A stretch of 64,000 nt of DNA from Pedobacter sp014947265 (GCF_014947265.1 NZ_JADCNK010000010.1:124001-188000), one strand, 5' to 3'; shown: positions 1 to 8,283, counted from the stretch's first letter. Translations and numbers: made by a program. The notes: generated from the letters alone by a model not told the origin.

Positions 1-211
1 AAAGGTTGGCGATATGCCTACGGAGATGTTTTATCATTTCTTTAAATCATTCAGTGATGCTGCAAAATGCAATTTAAACATAAAAGCAGAAGGCGATAAC
101 GAACATCATAAAATTGAGGCCATTTTTAAAGCATTCGCCAAAGCAATCAAAATGGCAATCAAACGCGATGCAGAGAAAATGGTGTTACCGAGCACAAAGG
201 GAATGTTATAA
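1..211 (+). CDS. hisB: Imidazoleglycerol-phosphate dehydratase, C-terminal end (partial)
   Basis: This is the 3' end of a gene that enters from the left edge; codons are readable from base 2 (KVGDMPTEMFYHFF...). The closing part, with EGDNEHHKIEAIFKAFAKA and a terminal LPSTKGML, matches the end of the HisB dehydratase domain, where the NxHHxxE residues help bind the metal ions. HisB dehydrates imidazole glycerol phosphate in histidine synthesis. hisH follows in the same direction after about 190 bases, so this is the tail of a his operon. Whether the protein also carries an N-terminal phosphatase domain cannot be seen here. Confidence 0.9.
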   Translation, partial: KVGDMPTEMFYHFFKSFSDAAKCNLNIKAEGDNEHHKIEAIFKAFAKAIKMAIKRDAEKMVLPSTKGML

Positions 212-267
212 GAAGGTGGAAGGCTGAAAGGTTTATGGCGGAGGGTTTTAAAGCCCATTCGCTGTTA

Positions 268-345
268 AATAAACCCGATAAAGCGGAATAGCCCGCAGCG
301 TAGCGAGGACTATAAGCGATAGCGGGACTACAGGCCCTATGAAAA
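268..345 (+). repeat. Dispersed repeat (TAAACCnGATA...GATAGCGGGA family)
   Basis: GC-richer non-coding segment in the hisB-hisH gap, starting TAAATAAACCCGATAAAGCG and ending near GATAGCGGGACTACAGG. Related copies in either orientation lie near 12821, 13074, 41115, 55135 and 55430. The core, a TAAACC(C/T)GATA arm and a ATAGC(A/G)GG(A/G)CT arm about 60 bases apart, recurs with a diverged middle. It lies inside the his transcription unit. Confidence 0.6.
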
Positions 346-398
346 GCTGACTTTCATTTTCAAACCTCATAAATAAAAGGAATCTGAAATACAAAACT

Positions 399-992
399 AT
401 GGTTGGAATTATAAACTACGGAGCAGGTAACATCTTCTCCCTTACCGCAGCTTTAGATCGCTTAAACGTAACCTACGGCATGGTAAATACAGAAAATGAC
501 CTCGAAAAATATAGCCACATCATCATTCCTGGTGTGGGCCATGCTGGTGCCGCCATGGAAAAGTTAAAGGGAACGGGCCTGGTTGAAGCCATTAAAAAAT
601 TGACGAAACCCGTTCTTGGTATCTGCGTAGGCATGCAGCTCATTACGGAACACTCAGAAGAAGGTGATGCCTCCCTGTTGAATGTCGTTCCGGTTAAAAC
701 CAAAAAATTCGATAAGTCACTGAATATCAAAATACCACACATGGGTTGGAATGCGGTTAGCCCGAAAAACAATTCATTATTTGAAGGTGTTGAAGATAAT
801 ACACAATTTTACTTTGTGCATTCGTACTTTATTGAATATAACCCTACTTTTGACATTGCATCTGCTGATTATGGTTTGAAGTTTTCGGCAGCTGTACAAA
901 AAGATAATTTCTATGGCGTTCAATTTCACCCCGAAAAATCGGGAAAAGCCGGCGAACTAGTATTAAAAAATTTTTCAAACTTAAGCTTATAA
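399..992 (+). CDS. hisH: Imidazole glycerol phosphate synthase, glutamine amidotransferase subunit
   Basis: Class I glutamine amidotransferase of 197 residues, the usual HisH length. It opens with MVGIINYGAGN. The nucleophile is Cys76 in GICVGMQ, and the His177/Glu179 pair lies in QFHPEKS, completing the catalytic triad. HisH hydrolyses glutamine and passes ammonia to HisF, which closes the imidazole ring and releases AICAR. hisA begins one base after the stop, so the two are translationally coupled, and hisF follows hisA. All catalytic residues are present and the gene appears intact. Confidence 0.97.
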   Translation: MVGIINYGAGNIFSLTAALDRLNVTYGMVNTENDLEKYSHIIIPGVGHAGAAMEKLKGTGLVEAIKKLTKPVLGICVGMQLITEHSEEGDASLLNVVPVKTKKFDKSLNIKIPHMGWNAVSPKNNSLFEGVEDNTQFYFVHSYFIEYNPTFDIASADYGLKFSAAVQKDNFYGVQFHPEKSGKAGELVLKNFSNLSL

Positions 993-993
993 A

Positions 994-1743
994 ATGTACA
1001 TAATACCCGCTATTGATATTTTGGATGGAAAAGTTGTCCGTCTCCGTGAAGGCGACTACAACCAAAAAACAGAATATGATGTTTCTATTCCCGAAATGAT
1101 AGAAAAATATCGTTCAAATGGTACAGATTTCATCCATATTATTGATTTAAATGGAGCTAAAGGTGATTTTAGCAATCAAAAAGCACTTTTCGAAATTATC
1201 AAAAAAACAGATATGAAAGTGCAATATGGCGGAGGGATCAGAACCATTGAGCAGGTTACCAATTTGCTTGATGCTGGAATACATCGTGTAATTGTGGGTA
1301 CACAGGCCATTACCAATCCTGATTTCTTACCTCAATTAAGCGAAGCTTTTGCTAAAAAGGACGATTACGCCAACCGCATTGTCATTGCAATAGACGTTTT
1401 GGATGAAGTAATTAAATATTCGGGCTGGATGGAAAGCTCACCAATTAAGCTGATGGATTACGTTGACAAATGTCTTTCGTTAGGGTTTTTCCGTTTCTTA
1501 TGTACCGATATCAGCAAAGATGGAAAACTCGGTGGCGCAGCGATTGAATTGTACCAAAAACTACTGGAACACTCACCTATGATCAAACTAATTGCTTCGG
1601 GTGGTGTAAGTTCGATGGACGATATCTACGAACTGGCTAAATACCCGATTAGAAGTGTGGTGGTAGGAAAAGCGATTTACGAAGACCGTATTACCATCGA
1701 AGAAATTAAAGAGTGGAATTTGAAGGCCTTGAGTTCGATTTAA
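994..1743 (+). CDS. hisA: ProFAR isomerase (phosphoribosylformimino-AICAR-P isomerase)
   Basis: A (beta/alpha)8 barrel of 249 residues. The first catalytic Asp is Asp8 in IPAIDILDGKVVRL and the second is Asp134 in IAIDV. The phosphate-binding segments QYGGGIR and IASGGVSS are both present. HisA catalyses the Amadori rearrangement that converts ProFAR to PRFAR, the substrate of HisF. The start is one base after the hisH stop. The next gene, hisF, is separated by a palindromic repeat rather than a promoter that can be recognised. Confidence 0.97.
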   Translation: MYIIPAIDILDGKVVRLREGDYNQKTEYDVSIPEMIEKYRSNGTDFIHIIDLNGAKGDFSNQKALFEIIKKTDMKVQYGGGIRTIEQVTNLLDAGIHRVIVGTQAITNPDFLPQLSEAFAKKDDYANRIVIAIDVLDEVIKYSGWMESSPIKLMDYVDKCLSLGFFRFLCTDISKDGKLGGAAIELYQKLLEHSPMIKLIASGGVSSMDDIYELAKYPIRSVVVGKAIYEDRITIEEIKEWNLKALSSI

Positions 1744-1758
1744 TTCCATAAATATTTA

Positions 1759-1822
1759 TGTCATCCTGAAGAATGAAGGATCTGCACCCGATGAAAAGGA
1801 TGCTTCGTTCCTCAGCATGACA
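1759..1822. repeat. Palindromic intergenic repeat in the hisA-hisF gap
   Basis: The ends TGTCATCCTGA (1759-1769) and TCAGCATGACA (1812-1822) are near-perfect inverted copies around a GAAGGATCT-type core. The same family (GTCATCCTGAGCGTAGTCGAAGGATC type) appears near 17017, 17158 and 58191. Its right end supplies an ATG at 1817 that would extend hisF by six codons; the homologous hisF start is at 1835, outside the repeat. Confidence 0.7.
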
Positions 1823-1834
1823 ACCAAACAAAAT

Positions 1835-2590
1835 ATGCTTTCAAAAAGAATAATTCCTTGTTTAGACGTTAAAGATGGCCGTACTGTAAAAGGCGTAAAC
1901 TTTGTTGATTTACGCGATGCGGGTGACCCGGTTGAACTGGCTGCACAATACGCACAACAAGGTGCCGACGAATTGGTTTTCCTGGATATTACCGCTACAC
2001 ACGAGCGTCGGAAGACGATGATTGAAATGGTAAAATCAGTTGCCCGCCAATTAAATATTCCTTTTACAATTGGTGGAGGGATAACCGAAATTGCCGATGC
2101 CGAAGCGTTATTAAATGCAGGAGCCGACAAGATTAGCATCAATTCGGCCGCGGTTAGGAATCCTAAATTAATTGAAGACCTTGCTAAAACCTTCGGCGTA
2201 CAGTTTGTGGTTTTAGCAGTCGATACTAAACATGTAAACGGCAAAAACATGGTCCACTTAAATGGCGGCAGGTTAATTACCGAACTGGAAACCGAAAACT
2301 GGATTAAACAGGCTGAGGATTTAGGCGCAGGAGAGATTTTGTTAACTTCTATGGACCACGATGGCACGAAAGCAGGTTTTGATTGTGGATTGCTCAGTAA
2401 AGTAAATCAAATGATCAATATCCCGATTATAGCATCAGGCGGGGCGGGTAGTAAGGCGCATTTTACTGAGGTTTTTCAAAAAGCCAATGTTGATGCCGCA
2501 CTTGCAGCATCGGTATTTCATTATGGTGAAATCCTGATACCTGATTTAAAGCAAGAATTAAAAAGGAATCATATTCCTGTTAGAATATAA
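1835..2590 (+). CDS. hisF: Imidazole glycerol phosphate synthase, cyclase subunit
   Basis: TIM-barrel protein of 251 residues with catalytic Asp11 (MLSKRIIPCLDVKDGRTV) and Asp130 (VVLAVDTKHV), at the same positions as in well-studied HisF proteins. The phosphate loops FTIGGGI and IIASGGAGS are present. HisF takes ammonia from HisH and converts PRFAR to imidazole glycerol phosphate and AICAR. The ATG at 1835 is preferred over 1817 because HisF proteins begin MLxKRIIPCLDV and because the upstream ATG falls in the arm of a mobile-type palindrome. The gene appears intact. Confidence 0.96.
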   Translation: MLSKRIIPCLDVKDGRTVKGVNFVDLRDAGDPVELAAQYAQQGADELVFLDITATHERRKTMIEMVKSVARQLNIPFTIGGGITEIADAEALLNAGADKISINSAAVRNPKLIEDLAKTFGVQFVVLAVDTKHVNGKNMVHLNGGRLITELETENWIKQAEDLGAGEILLTSMDHDGTKAGFDCGLLSKVNQMINIPIIASGGAGSKAHFTEVFQKANVDAALAASVFHYGEILIPDLKQELKRNHIPVRI

Positions 2591-2599
2591 TAATACACT

Positions 2600-2685
2600 C
2601 GTCATTGCGAGGCACGAAGCAATCCTAGTGCTATAGGTTCGAAACCTGCAAAAGATTTAAGATTGCGTCGTACATAGCAATGACG
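2600..2685. repeat. Palindromic intergenic repeat in the hisF-hisIE gap
   Basis: The ends CGTCATTGC (2600) and GCAATGACG (to 2685) are exact inverted copies, with GAAGCAATC and GATTGCGTC as inner arms. A partial relative, ATTCGCAATGACG, is seen near 27248. This is a different family from the hisA-hisF repeat. Confidence 0.7.
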
Positions 2686-2699
2686 AAAACATCATAAAA

Positions 2700-3302
2700 A
2701 TGACAATTGACACCAATTCCCTTGATTGGGAGAAAACAGAAGGTTTAATTCCGGTAGTTATTCAAGATTATAGAACGCTAGAGGTTTTAATGCTGGGCTA
2801 TATGAATGAAGAAGCTTTATCTAAAACGCAAGCTGAAGGCAAAGTAACATTCTTTTCGCGCTCTAAAAACCGCCTTTGGACCAAAGGAGAAACCAGCAAT
2901 AACTTTCTGTTTGTTAAAGAACTTTTTGTAGACTGTGACAACGACACCATTCTGATCAAAGCGGATGCTGTTGGTCCAACCTGCCATACCGGTAGCCGCA
3001 GCTGTTTTAAAACAGATTTTAACCAAAACTTTATTTTCGAGCTCGAAAACATCATTAATGATCGATATGAAAATCCGGTTGAGGGTTCTTACATCAACAA
3101 AATGCGCAACAAAGGTTTAAATAAAATTGCGCAAAAAGTTGGAGAAGAAGGTGTAGAAACGGTAATTGCTGCACTTGCTGAAACAGAAGAAGAACTCATT
3201 GGAGAAGCATCAGATCTTGTTTTCCACTTATTGTTTTTATTGAAAGAAAAAGGTTTATCTATTCAAGATATAGCGAAAAATTTAGAAAAAAGACACAAAT
3301 AA
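2700..3302 (+). CDS. hisI: Bifunctional phosphoribosyl-AMP cyclohydrolase / phosphoribosyl-ATP pyrophosphatase
   Basis: Fused HisI-HisE (hisIE) protein of 200 residues. Residues 1-105 form the cyclohydrolase. Its metal ligands are visible: the Asp cluster around Cys79 (VDCDND) and Cys95/Cys102 in CHTGSRSC. Residues 115-200 form the all-alpha pyrophosphohydrolase, with the acidic motif EEGVE (149-153) and EASD (169-172). The enzyme performs the second and third steps of histidine synthesis. It is the last his gene here; a hairpin follows 11 bases after the stop. Confidence 0.97.
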   Translation: MTIDTNSLDWEKTEGLIPVVIQDYRTLEVLMLGYMNEEALSKTQAEGKVTFFSRSKNRLWTKGETSNNFLFVKELFVDCDNDTILIKADAVGPTCHTGSRSCFKTDFNQNFIFELENIINDRYENPVEGSYINKMRNKGLNKIAQKVGEEGVETVIAALAETEEELIGEASDLVFHLLFLLKEKGLSIQDIAKNLEKRHK

Positions 3303-3313
3303 GGTAGAGGACT

Positions 3314-3355
3314 GGAAGGTTGAGGGTTTAAATATCCTTCAACCCTCCAACCTTC
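3314..3355. repeat. Long inverted repeat after hisIE
   Basis: GGAAGGTTGAGGGTT (3314-3328) faces AACCCTCCAACCTTCC (3340-3355) across a short AT loop. The stem is long but there is no T-run after it. It may stop transcription between the his operon and the WD40 gene, or it may be another dispersed palindrome; a similar GGTTGAGGGTTTGAAGG string lies near 41016. Confidence 0.5.
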
Positions 3356-3376
3356 CCTCCTTCCAACCTTCCCCAC

Positions 3377-4273
3377 ATGCTCAAACACCTACACACCCTA
3401 CCCGGACATCAAAACCCTGTTTACGCTTTAGCCAATGCTGGTGAAGACGACATATTTTTCAGTGCTGGAAATGATAAGGGCGTGGTAGAATGGTCGCTAC
3501 TTAACATGGCTTTTGTGAAGGTGAAAATGCCGGTACAAAGCTCTGTTTATTGCCTTCATTACTACAATGAGCAATTGTTTGTTGGAGAACGCAGTGGCGC
3601 TTTTAGTGTTTACGACCTGAAAGAACAAAAGGTAATTTTAAGGATTAATGCGCATACCAAACCTATTTTCAATATACAAACAGTAAAAAGTAAAAATGAG
3701 CTTTTAACCACTGGCGAAGATGGTACGCTTGCGGTTTGGTCTTTAAATGATTTTAAGGAAATTTACCGCTTCCAGGTAGCTTACGATACCGTGAGGGCCA
3801 TTGCAATTGCACCAAATGAAAATGAAGTGGCTTTCGGCTGTAAAGACCACCTGATCAGGATTTATAACCTTGCCGATTATAGCTTAAAACAAACTCTGGA
3901 AGGGCATTCATTGCCTGTTACCTCTTTGGCTTATCATCCCACAGGCAAATATTTAATTTCAGGGAGCAGGGATGCACAATTAAAAATATGGGATCTCCCG
4001 AATTATGAACTTAGGGAAACCGTTCCGGCACACATGTTTACCGTGTATGATATTGCCTTTCATCCTAACCATCCGTATTTTGCTACAAGCAGTCAGGATA
4101 AAAGCATTAAACTCTGGGATGCAGAAAATTTTAAATTATATAAAATTTTAAGCTTAGAAAAGGCAGGTATTGGCCATAGCCATTCCATCAATAAAATTAT
4201 CTGGAGCCATGATGGCAAATATTTGATTTCTACAGGAGATGACCGGCAGGTAATGGTTTGGGAGATGGAGTAG
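3377..4273 (+). CDS. WD40 repeat protein (seven-bladed propeller)
   Basis: A 298-residue protein made almost entirely of seven WD40 repeats. Blade ends include VVEWSL, FSVYDL, LAVWSL, IRIYNL, LKIWDL, IKLWDA and VMVWEM, with GH dipeptides opening several blades. No signal peptide or other domain is present, so it is a cytoplasmic scaffold-type propeller. The role is unknown. It follows hisIE at 74 bases and is the last plus-strand gene before a convergent gene. A direct link to histidine synthesis is not indicated by the sequence. Confidence 0.85.
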   Translation: MLKHLHTLPGHQNPVYALANAGEDDIFFSAGNDKGVVEWSLLNMAFVKVKMPVQSSVYCLHYYNEQLFVGERSGAFSVYDLKEQKVILRINAHTKPIFNIQTVKSKNELLTTGEDGTLAVWSLNDFKEIYRFQVAYDTVRAIAIAPNENEVAFGCKDHLIRIYNLADYSLKQTLEGHSLPVTSLAYHPTGKYLISGSRDAQLKIWDLPNYELRETVPAHMFTVYDIAFHPNHPYFATSSQDKSIKLWDAENFKLYKILSLEKAGIGHSHSINKIIWSHDGKYLISTGDDRQVMVWEME

Positions 4274-4279
4274 GTTTAA

Positions 4280-5002
4280 TTAGCCATTTAGCAACTGACT
4301 TATTCGCTCTAAAAATGTAGGTTGCTTAATAATGGCCAATCCTCCTAAAACATAACTATCCATCTTCATTTTTATAAAAATAACTTCATCTCTCACCAGC
4401 TTTACTTTTACATGTTTAGTTTCATAGCCAATATATCTTAAATCCAGGAAAATCTTATTCTTAAATTCCTTTCTATCCAGCTTAAACTCAAATTTTCCAT
4501 TTCGATCTGTAACTGTTGTAATTTTCGAGCCTGTAATCATTACAGTTGCACCTATAATTGGGAGTTTATCATCCCCATCAGTAACCTTGCCTTGCACCGT
4601 GACAAATCCGTCTTCAGAATTTCCTTCTAAAACATCATCTTTTAAAGATTTTTTATTATCGGTCTGGAAGGTTGGATACGAGGAAGAAATATTTGCATTA
4701 ACCAATTTTGGAAAGCTTAGCAATGCTAATAATGATGCGGCAACCAGGCTAGGTTTAAATCGGCTAGTTGTAAAATCCGATTTCATATGAATTAAACGAT
4801 CAAGCTGCTCAGGTTTAAATCTCCCACAGCTACTTCTATGATTTTCATTAAACCAGTGTTTCAGCGCTGCATCTGTGAAGCGAGTAAAGTCAATTACAGG
4901 TTTTTGGCAGGAACCACAAAATTTACCATTTACATTGGTTTGCATGCCCTCCCATTCTTCATGGCAAGGTTTGGAGATCTGGATTTTAAATTTAGATGGC
5001 AT
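4280..5002 (-). CDS. Membrane protein with N-terminal four-Cys domain and CarboxypepD_reg-like domain
   Basis: A 240-residue protein with three parts. Residues 1-65 form a small domain with Cys13, Cys29, Cys32 and Cys59 in the pattern C-x3-W-x2-M...F-C-x2-C-x-K-x-V-I-D-F...C-G-R. Residues 84-103 form one transmembrane segment. Residues 135-215 form a carboxypeptidase-regulatory-like beta sandwich (VQGKVTDGDDKLPIIGATV, TVTDRNGKFEF). A paralog with the same layout lies at 14185-14862. The Cys pattern suggests a metal or redox site on the cytoplasmic side; this is inference. The function is not known. It converges with the WD40 gene six bases away. Confidence 0.75.
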   Translation of the reverse strand: MPSKFKIQISKPCHEEWEGMQTNVNGKFCGSCQKPVIDFTRFTDAALKHWFNENHRSSCGRFKPEQLDRLIHMKSDFTTSRFKPSLVAASLLALLSFPKLVNANISSSYPTFQTDNKKSLKDDVLEGNSEDGFVTVQGKVTDGDDKLPIIGATVMITGSKITTVTDRNGKFEFKLDRKEFKNKIFLDLRYIGYETKHVKVKLVRDEVIFIKMKMDSYVLGGLAIIKQPTFLERISQLLNG

Positions 5003-5040
5003 AAAAAATGTATCTTTTATATAGGATACATTTTTGGATG

Positions 5041-5826
5041 CTATTCCACAAAACGTTTAATAATTCTCAATTTATGCGAATATTTCCCCAGTTCTTTATT
5101 AAAAATTCCCTGATCATCAATTGGATCGATTTTTACTTTTGCTGAGGAATGGATGATTTCATTTGGGCTCAGCATAATGCCTACGTGAGTGATCCGGCCT
5201 TCATCGTTATCAAAAAAGGCAACATCACCAGCTTTGCACTCAGCCAGAAAACCGACTAGCTCTCCTTGTTCTGCTTGTTGTGAAGCATCGCGGTTTAGTT
5301 TAATGTCCAACATTTTAAATACGGTTTGTACAAAACCAGAGCAATCTAAACCAAATAAATGCCTTCCTCCCCATAGGTATGGGATATTTTGAAAAAATTT
5401 GGCCGTTTCGCTAACCCGATCAGAAAAATTTACGACACTATTATCGTATGCTTCGAAATTCAGTTTAAATTTTTCTTCACCTGCATAACAAAAACCGTCT
5501 TTTAAAAAAGGAAGGTTACTGGCCGGACTTAAATGATAAGAACTGCCATCAGCTGCAGTTAAAACATTATTGAAACTTAAAGGGGCCAATAATTTACAAT
5601 CGTGCATTTCTACAAATTGATCCTGACTGATTGGTGCTAACTGCCTGAAATCTATCCAGCCTTCATAACCATCATAACCATTTTGAATCAGCCACCACCG
5701 GTCTTCCTTCTGAATAATTTCGACATGATCGCCGAATAAAAGCTGCGAAACAATTTCTGCTTTATCTGATGCATCTGCTCTTAAAGGCGCCACAGCAATC
5801 CTACAAATACTGTATTGATTTTCCAT
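5041..5826 (-). CDS. NlpC/P60 family cell-wall endopeptidase with SH3-type domains
   Basis: A 261-residue protein. The N-terminal half contains one clear and probably a second SH3b-like domain (IVSQLLFGDHVEII...WWLIQ, and a segment near 65-130). The C-terminal NlpC/P60 domain has catalytic Cys162 (FGLDCSGFV), His214 (GRITHVGIML) and His226 (IIHSSA). It resembles YkfC-type gamma-D-glutamyl-L-diamino acid peptidases, which cut muropeptides during wall recycling. No signal peptide is evident (it begins MENQYSICRI), which fits a cytoplasmic recycling role, but the substrate is inferred. Confidence 0.88.
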   Translation of the reverse strand: MENQYSICRIAVAPLRADASDKAEIVSQLLFGDHVEIIQKEDRWWLIQNGYDGYEGWIDFRQLAPISQDQFVEMHDCKLLAPLSFNNVLTAADGSSYHLSPASNLPFLKDGFCYAGEEKFKLNFEAYDNSVVNFSDRVSETAKFFQNIPYLWGGRHLFGLDCSGFVQTVFKMLDIKLNRDASQQAEQGELVGFLAECKAGDVAFFDNDEGRITHVGIMLSPNEIIHSSAKVKIDPIDDQGIFNKELGKYSHKLRIIKRFVE

Positions 5827-5935
5827 TTAAACTTGCTCGTTAAACTATTGTAAAACTAATAAAATACATTCATTGCCTAACATTTTGAATACAAAATTGT
5901 TATTTTTATGATGTTCAATTTCAAATATACGCGCC

Positions 5936-6388
5936 ATGAATTTTAAAAAAATATTAATTGCCGTTGATAATAGCACCTGCTCAGAAAAAGCTGCAAAAGC
6001 CGGTTACGACATGGCTGAAAAATTTGGAGCAGAAGTAGCACTGGTCAACATTATCGAGCCCGTTCCAGCTAATGTAAACCCCGATTTAACACTTGCGCCA
6101 GTGTTTTTAGAAACATACGATAACAGCGAAGAAAACAGCCATATCCTATTGAAAGAAATGGAAACTAAATATGGAAAAGGCATAGAAACCACCTATTTAA
6201 GCATTATTGATACAGCTGCACATGGCATTATCCAGCAATCAGACGAGTGGGGTTCTGATTTAATTGTAATAGGCACTTATGGCCGGACAGGATTATACCA
6301 TTTTTTAATGGGAAGCGTTGCCGAACACGTAGCAAGAAAATCGGCTTGTCCGGTGCTGATTATCCCAAATAAATTCGATGTTGATTAG
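5936..6388 (+). CDS. Universal stress protein, single UspA domain
   Basis: A 150-residue UspA fold beginning MNFKKILIAVDNS. The C-terminal motif GTYGRTGLYHFLMGS matches the G-x2-G-x9-G-(S/T) nucleotide-binding signature, so ATP binding is likely. Such proteins are induced under starvation or stress; the exact role is unknown. It stands alone between the divergent NlpC gene and a repeat-bearing gap. A two-domain relative lies at 16046-16876. Confidence 0.9.
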   Translation: MNFKKILIAVDNSTCSEKAAKAGYDMAEKFGAEVALVNIIEPVPANVNPDLTLAPVFLETYDNSEENSHILLKEMETKYGKGIETTYLSIIDTAAHGIIQQSDEWGSDLIVIGTYGRTGLYHFLMGSVAEHVARKSACPVLIIPNKFDVD

Positions 6389-6718
6389 TTCATTTGTTAA
6401 ATAGTCATTAGTTAGCATGATGCAAAATACATCAGTGATAATCTGTGGCAAAAAATTATTGGCAATGAAAATATAATCCTGATGGTTAATCAATTAACTG
6501 TTTAAATTGGTTAATCGTTACAAAAACGCCAATATCAACACTTTTGTCTCGAAATATTATCATTTCGACCGCAGTGGAAAAATGTACCTGGATAGATTTC
6601 TCCATTCCGCTGAGCTACAGTCGAAATGACGAAACTTAGGATGAGGAGATATAGATTTATTTGTGTTTGAAAACTGGTTAATTGGTAATTGAAAACTGTC
6701 AACTGAAATCTTTTTTAA
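6389..6718. other. Non-coding gap with one palindromic repeat
   Basis: No coding sequence is supported. The gap contains a palindromic repeat at 6560-6629 whose ends, TCATTTCGAC and GTCGAAATGA, are inverted copies. It also has AT-rich stretches of the TTAATCAATTAACTGTTTAAATTGG type seen near 18180, 25400 and 32860. Confidence 0.6.
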
Positions 6719-6748
6719 ACAAAAAAGTCTCACTTTAAGCGAGACTTT
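6719..6748 (-). terminator. Rho-independent terminator for the ferredoxin gene
   Basis: Read on the minus strand, AAAGTCTC and GAGACTTT (6748-6741 and 6731-6724) form a stem around a short loop, followed by a T-run (TTTTTTGTTT). It lies about 20 bases after the stop of the ferredoxin gene. Confidence 0.85.
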
Positions 6749-6769
6749 AATTCTAATATCTGATCAAGA

Positions 6770-7120
6770 CTATCCTTCCTGGTGTAACCAGGCTTTCTTA
6801 GCCAATAATTCTTCTTCAGTTTCGCGGATATCTTCGTCATCAACGCAACAATCAACCGGGCAAACTGCCGCACACTGAGGCTCGTCATGAAAGCCTTTAC
6901 ACTCTGTACATTTATCGGATACAATATAATACACTTCATCCGAAACTGCTTCCTGGGCAGCGTCTGCTTCAATTTGTTGATTACCAAAATCAATGATACC
7001 ATTTAAATTAGTACCATCAGAAAAACGCCATGCAGTACCGGCATCGTAAATTGCGTTATTTGGACATTCCGGTTCGCAAGCCCCACAATTTATACACTCA
7101 TCTGTTATTTTAATCGCCAT
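6770..7120 (-). CDS. 2[4Fe-4S] ferredoxin (Alvin type)
   Basis: A 116-residue ferredoxin. Cluster I has C-x2-C-x2-C-x3-CP (CINCGACEPECP). Cluster II has the longer spacing C-x2-C-x8-C-x3-CP (CTECKGFHDEPQCAAVCP), characteristic of Allochromatium-type ferredoxins. A 35-residue insertion separates the two clusters, and the C-terminus is acidic. It is a cytoplasmic low-potential electron carrier with unknown partners. It is divergent from the acyl-CoA reductase gene and has its own terminator. Confidence 0.93.
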   Translation of the reverse strand: MAIKITDECINCGACEPECPNNAIYDAGTAWRFSDGTNLNGIIDFGNQQIEADAAQEAVSDEVYYIVSDKCTECKGFHDEPQCAAVCPVDCCVDDEDIRETEEELLAKKAWLHQEG

Positions 7121-7147
7121 GTTTTCGTCTAATTCTTTTGCTTAGTT

Positions 7148-7168
7148 TACCTTTGCGATGCAAATATA
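7148..7168. promoter_or_regulatory. Divergent promoter region with two TAnnTTTG -7 boxes
   Basis: TACCTTTG at 7148-7155 reads toward the acyl-CoA reductase gene. TATATTTG on the minus strand (7168-7161) reads toward the ferredoxin gene. Both fit the Bacteroidota -7 consensus, but no clear TTTG -33 element lies at the usual spacing for either. Confidence 0.45.
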
Positions 7169-7198
7169 AGATATAATCACTTAATAATAATTCTAAAT

Positions 7199-8215
7199 AT
7201 GTCAGCATTAACTCAAGAAAAAGTAATAATCGCGTTTAACAAACTGGGCTTATTGCTTACAAAGCCTACTGACATACTAGGAAATGCATTTTATACTGCC
7301 GAAAGTACCAATACATGGTTTACTGCAGAAAATATAAAAAAATCTATTTTATCTTTCGCCAAGATGTTAAATGAGGCAGATTTGACCATTTGGTTCGAAT
7401 CGGTTAAGTTTAGTACATCGCCAAAAAAGGTGGGTTTAATCCTGGCGGGCAACATCCCATTGGTGGGTTTACATGACATTTTAAGTGTATTGGCTACCGG
7501 AAACATTGCACTGATTAAACTTTCTTCAGCTGATGATCAATTGATTAAAGCTGTAATTGCTGAACTGATTAAAATAGAGCCCGCTTTTGAAGGTCAAATA
7601 GAATATGTAGAGCGCTTAAAAGATTTTGACGCCGTTATTGCTACTGGCAGCAACAATTCATCACGCTATTTTGATTACTATTTCAGTAAAGTACCCAACA
7701 TTATCAGGAAAAACAGAAATAGTGTAGCGGTTTTAGATGGCACCGAAAGTTTTGAAGACATTCAACACCTTGGCAATGATATTTTTGATTATTTTGGTTT
7801 GGGTTGCAGAAACGTTTCTAAACTTTATTTTCCTAAAGGGTACGATATCGCCAATTTTTACGAAGGTATAGAGAGTTTTCAACCCATTATTAATCACTTT
7901 AAATACAATAACAATTACGATTATAACAAATCTATTTACCTTGTTAATGCGGCTAAACACTTCGATAATGGCTTTTTGTTATTAAAACAAGATGAAAGCT
8001 TAACTTCTCCCTTAGCGGTGATTTTTTACGAAGAATATGATAATCTGCAAGAGGTAGAAGATAAGTTAAAAGATAAATCAGAAAATATTCAATGCATTAT
8101 TACTAAAGCACCGTTAAGCTTTAACACTTTTGGTTTTGGCCAAAGTCAGCACCCAAAACTTTGGGATTACGCAGATAATGTGAATACGATTGAGTTCTTA
8201 AACAACCTTAATTGA
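7199..8215 (+). CDS. Acyl-CoA reductase (LuxC-like aldehyde dehydrogenase family)
   Basis: A 338-residue protein of the acyl-CoA reductase family. It has the cofactor-binding region VGLILAGNIPLVGLHDIL (about 75-95), the TGSNNSS segment, and FGLGCRNVSKLY with the likely catalytic Cys. The family reduces acyl-CoA or acyl-ACP to aldehyde using NADPH; the substrate here is unknown. Its divergent neighbour is a ferredoxin, and downstream lie a 67-residue protein and ftsE. It is shorter than luminescence LuxC (about 480 residues), as is common for this family in Bacteroidota. Confidence 0.82.
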   Translation: MSALTQEKVIIAFNKLGLLLTKPTDILGNAFYTAESTNTWFTAENIKKSILSFAKMLNEADLTIWFESVKFSTSPKKVGLILAGNIPLVGLHDILSVLATGNIALIKLSSADDQLIKAVIAELIKIEPAFEGQIEYVERLKDFDAVIATGSNNSSRYFDYYFSKVPNIIRKNRNSVAVLDGTESFEDIQHLGNDIFDYFGLGCRNVSKLYFPKGYDIANFYEGIESFQPIINHFKYNNNYDYNKSIYLVNAAKHFDNGFLLLKQDESLTSPLAVIFYEEYDNLQEVEDKLKDKSENIQCIITKAPLSFNTFGFGQSQHPKLWDYADNVNTIEFLNNLN

Positions 8216-8283
8216 ATTTCTCAACTTTAGTCTTTCAGCTTTCTCCTTTGGGCTTTCAGCTTAAATAGCTATTTTTGGACACA

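Noticed and set aside
1756..2367. Minus-strand frame of 203 codons opposite hisF
   Set aside because: It is a shadow of hisF, whose catalytic residues and length are all correct.
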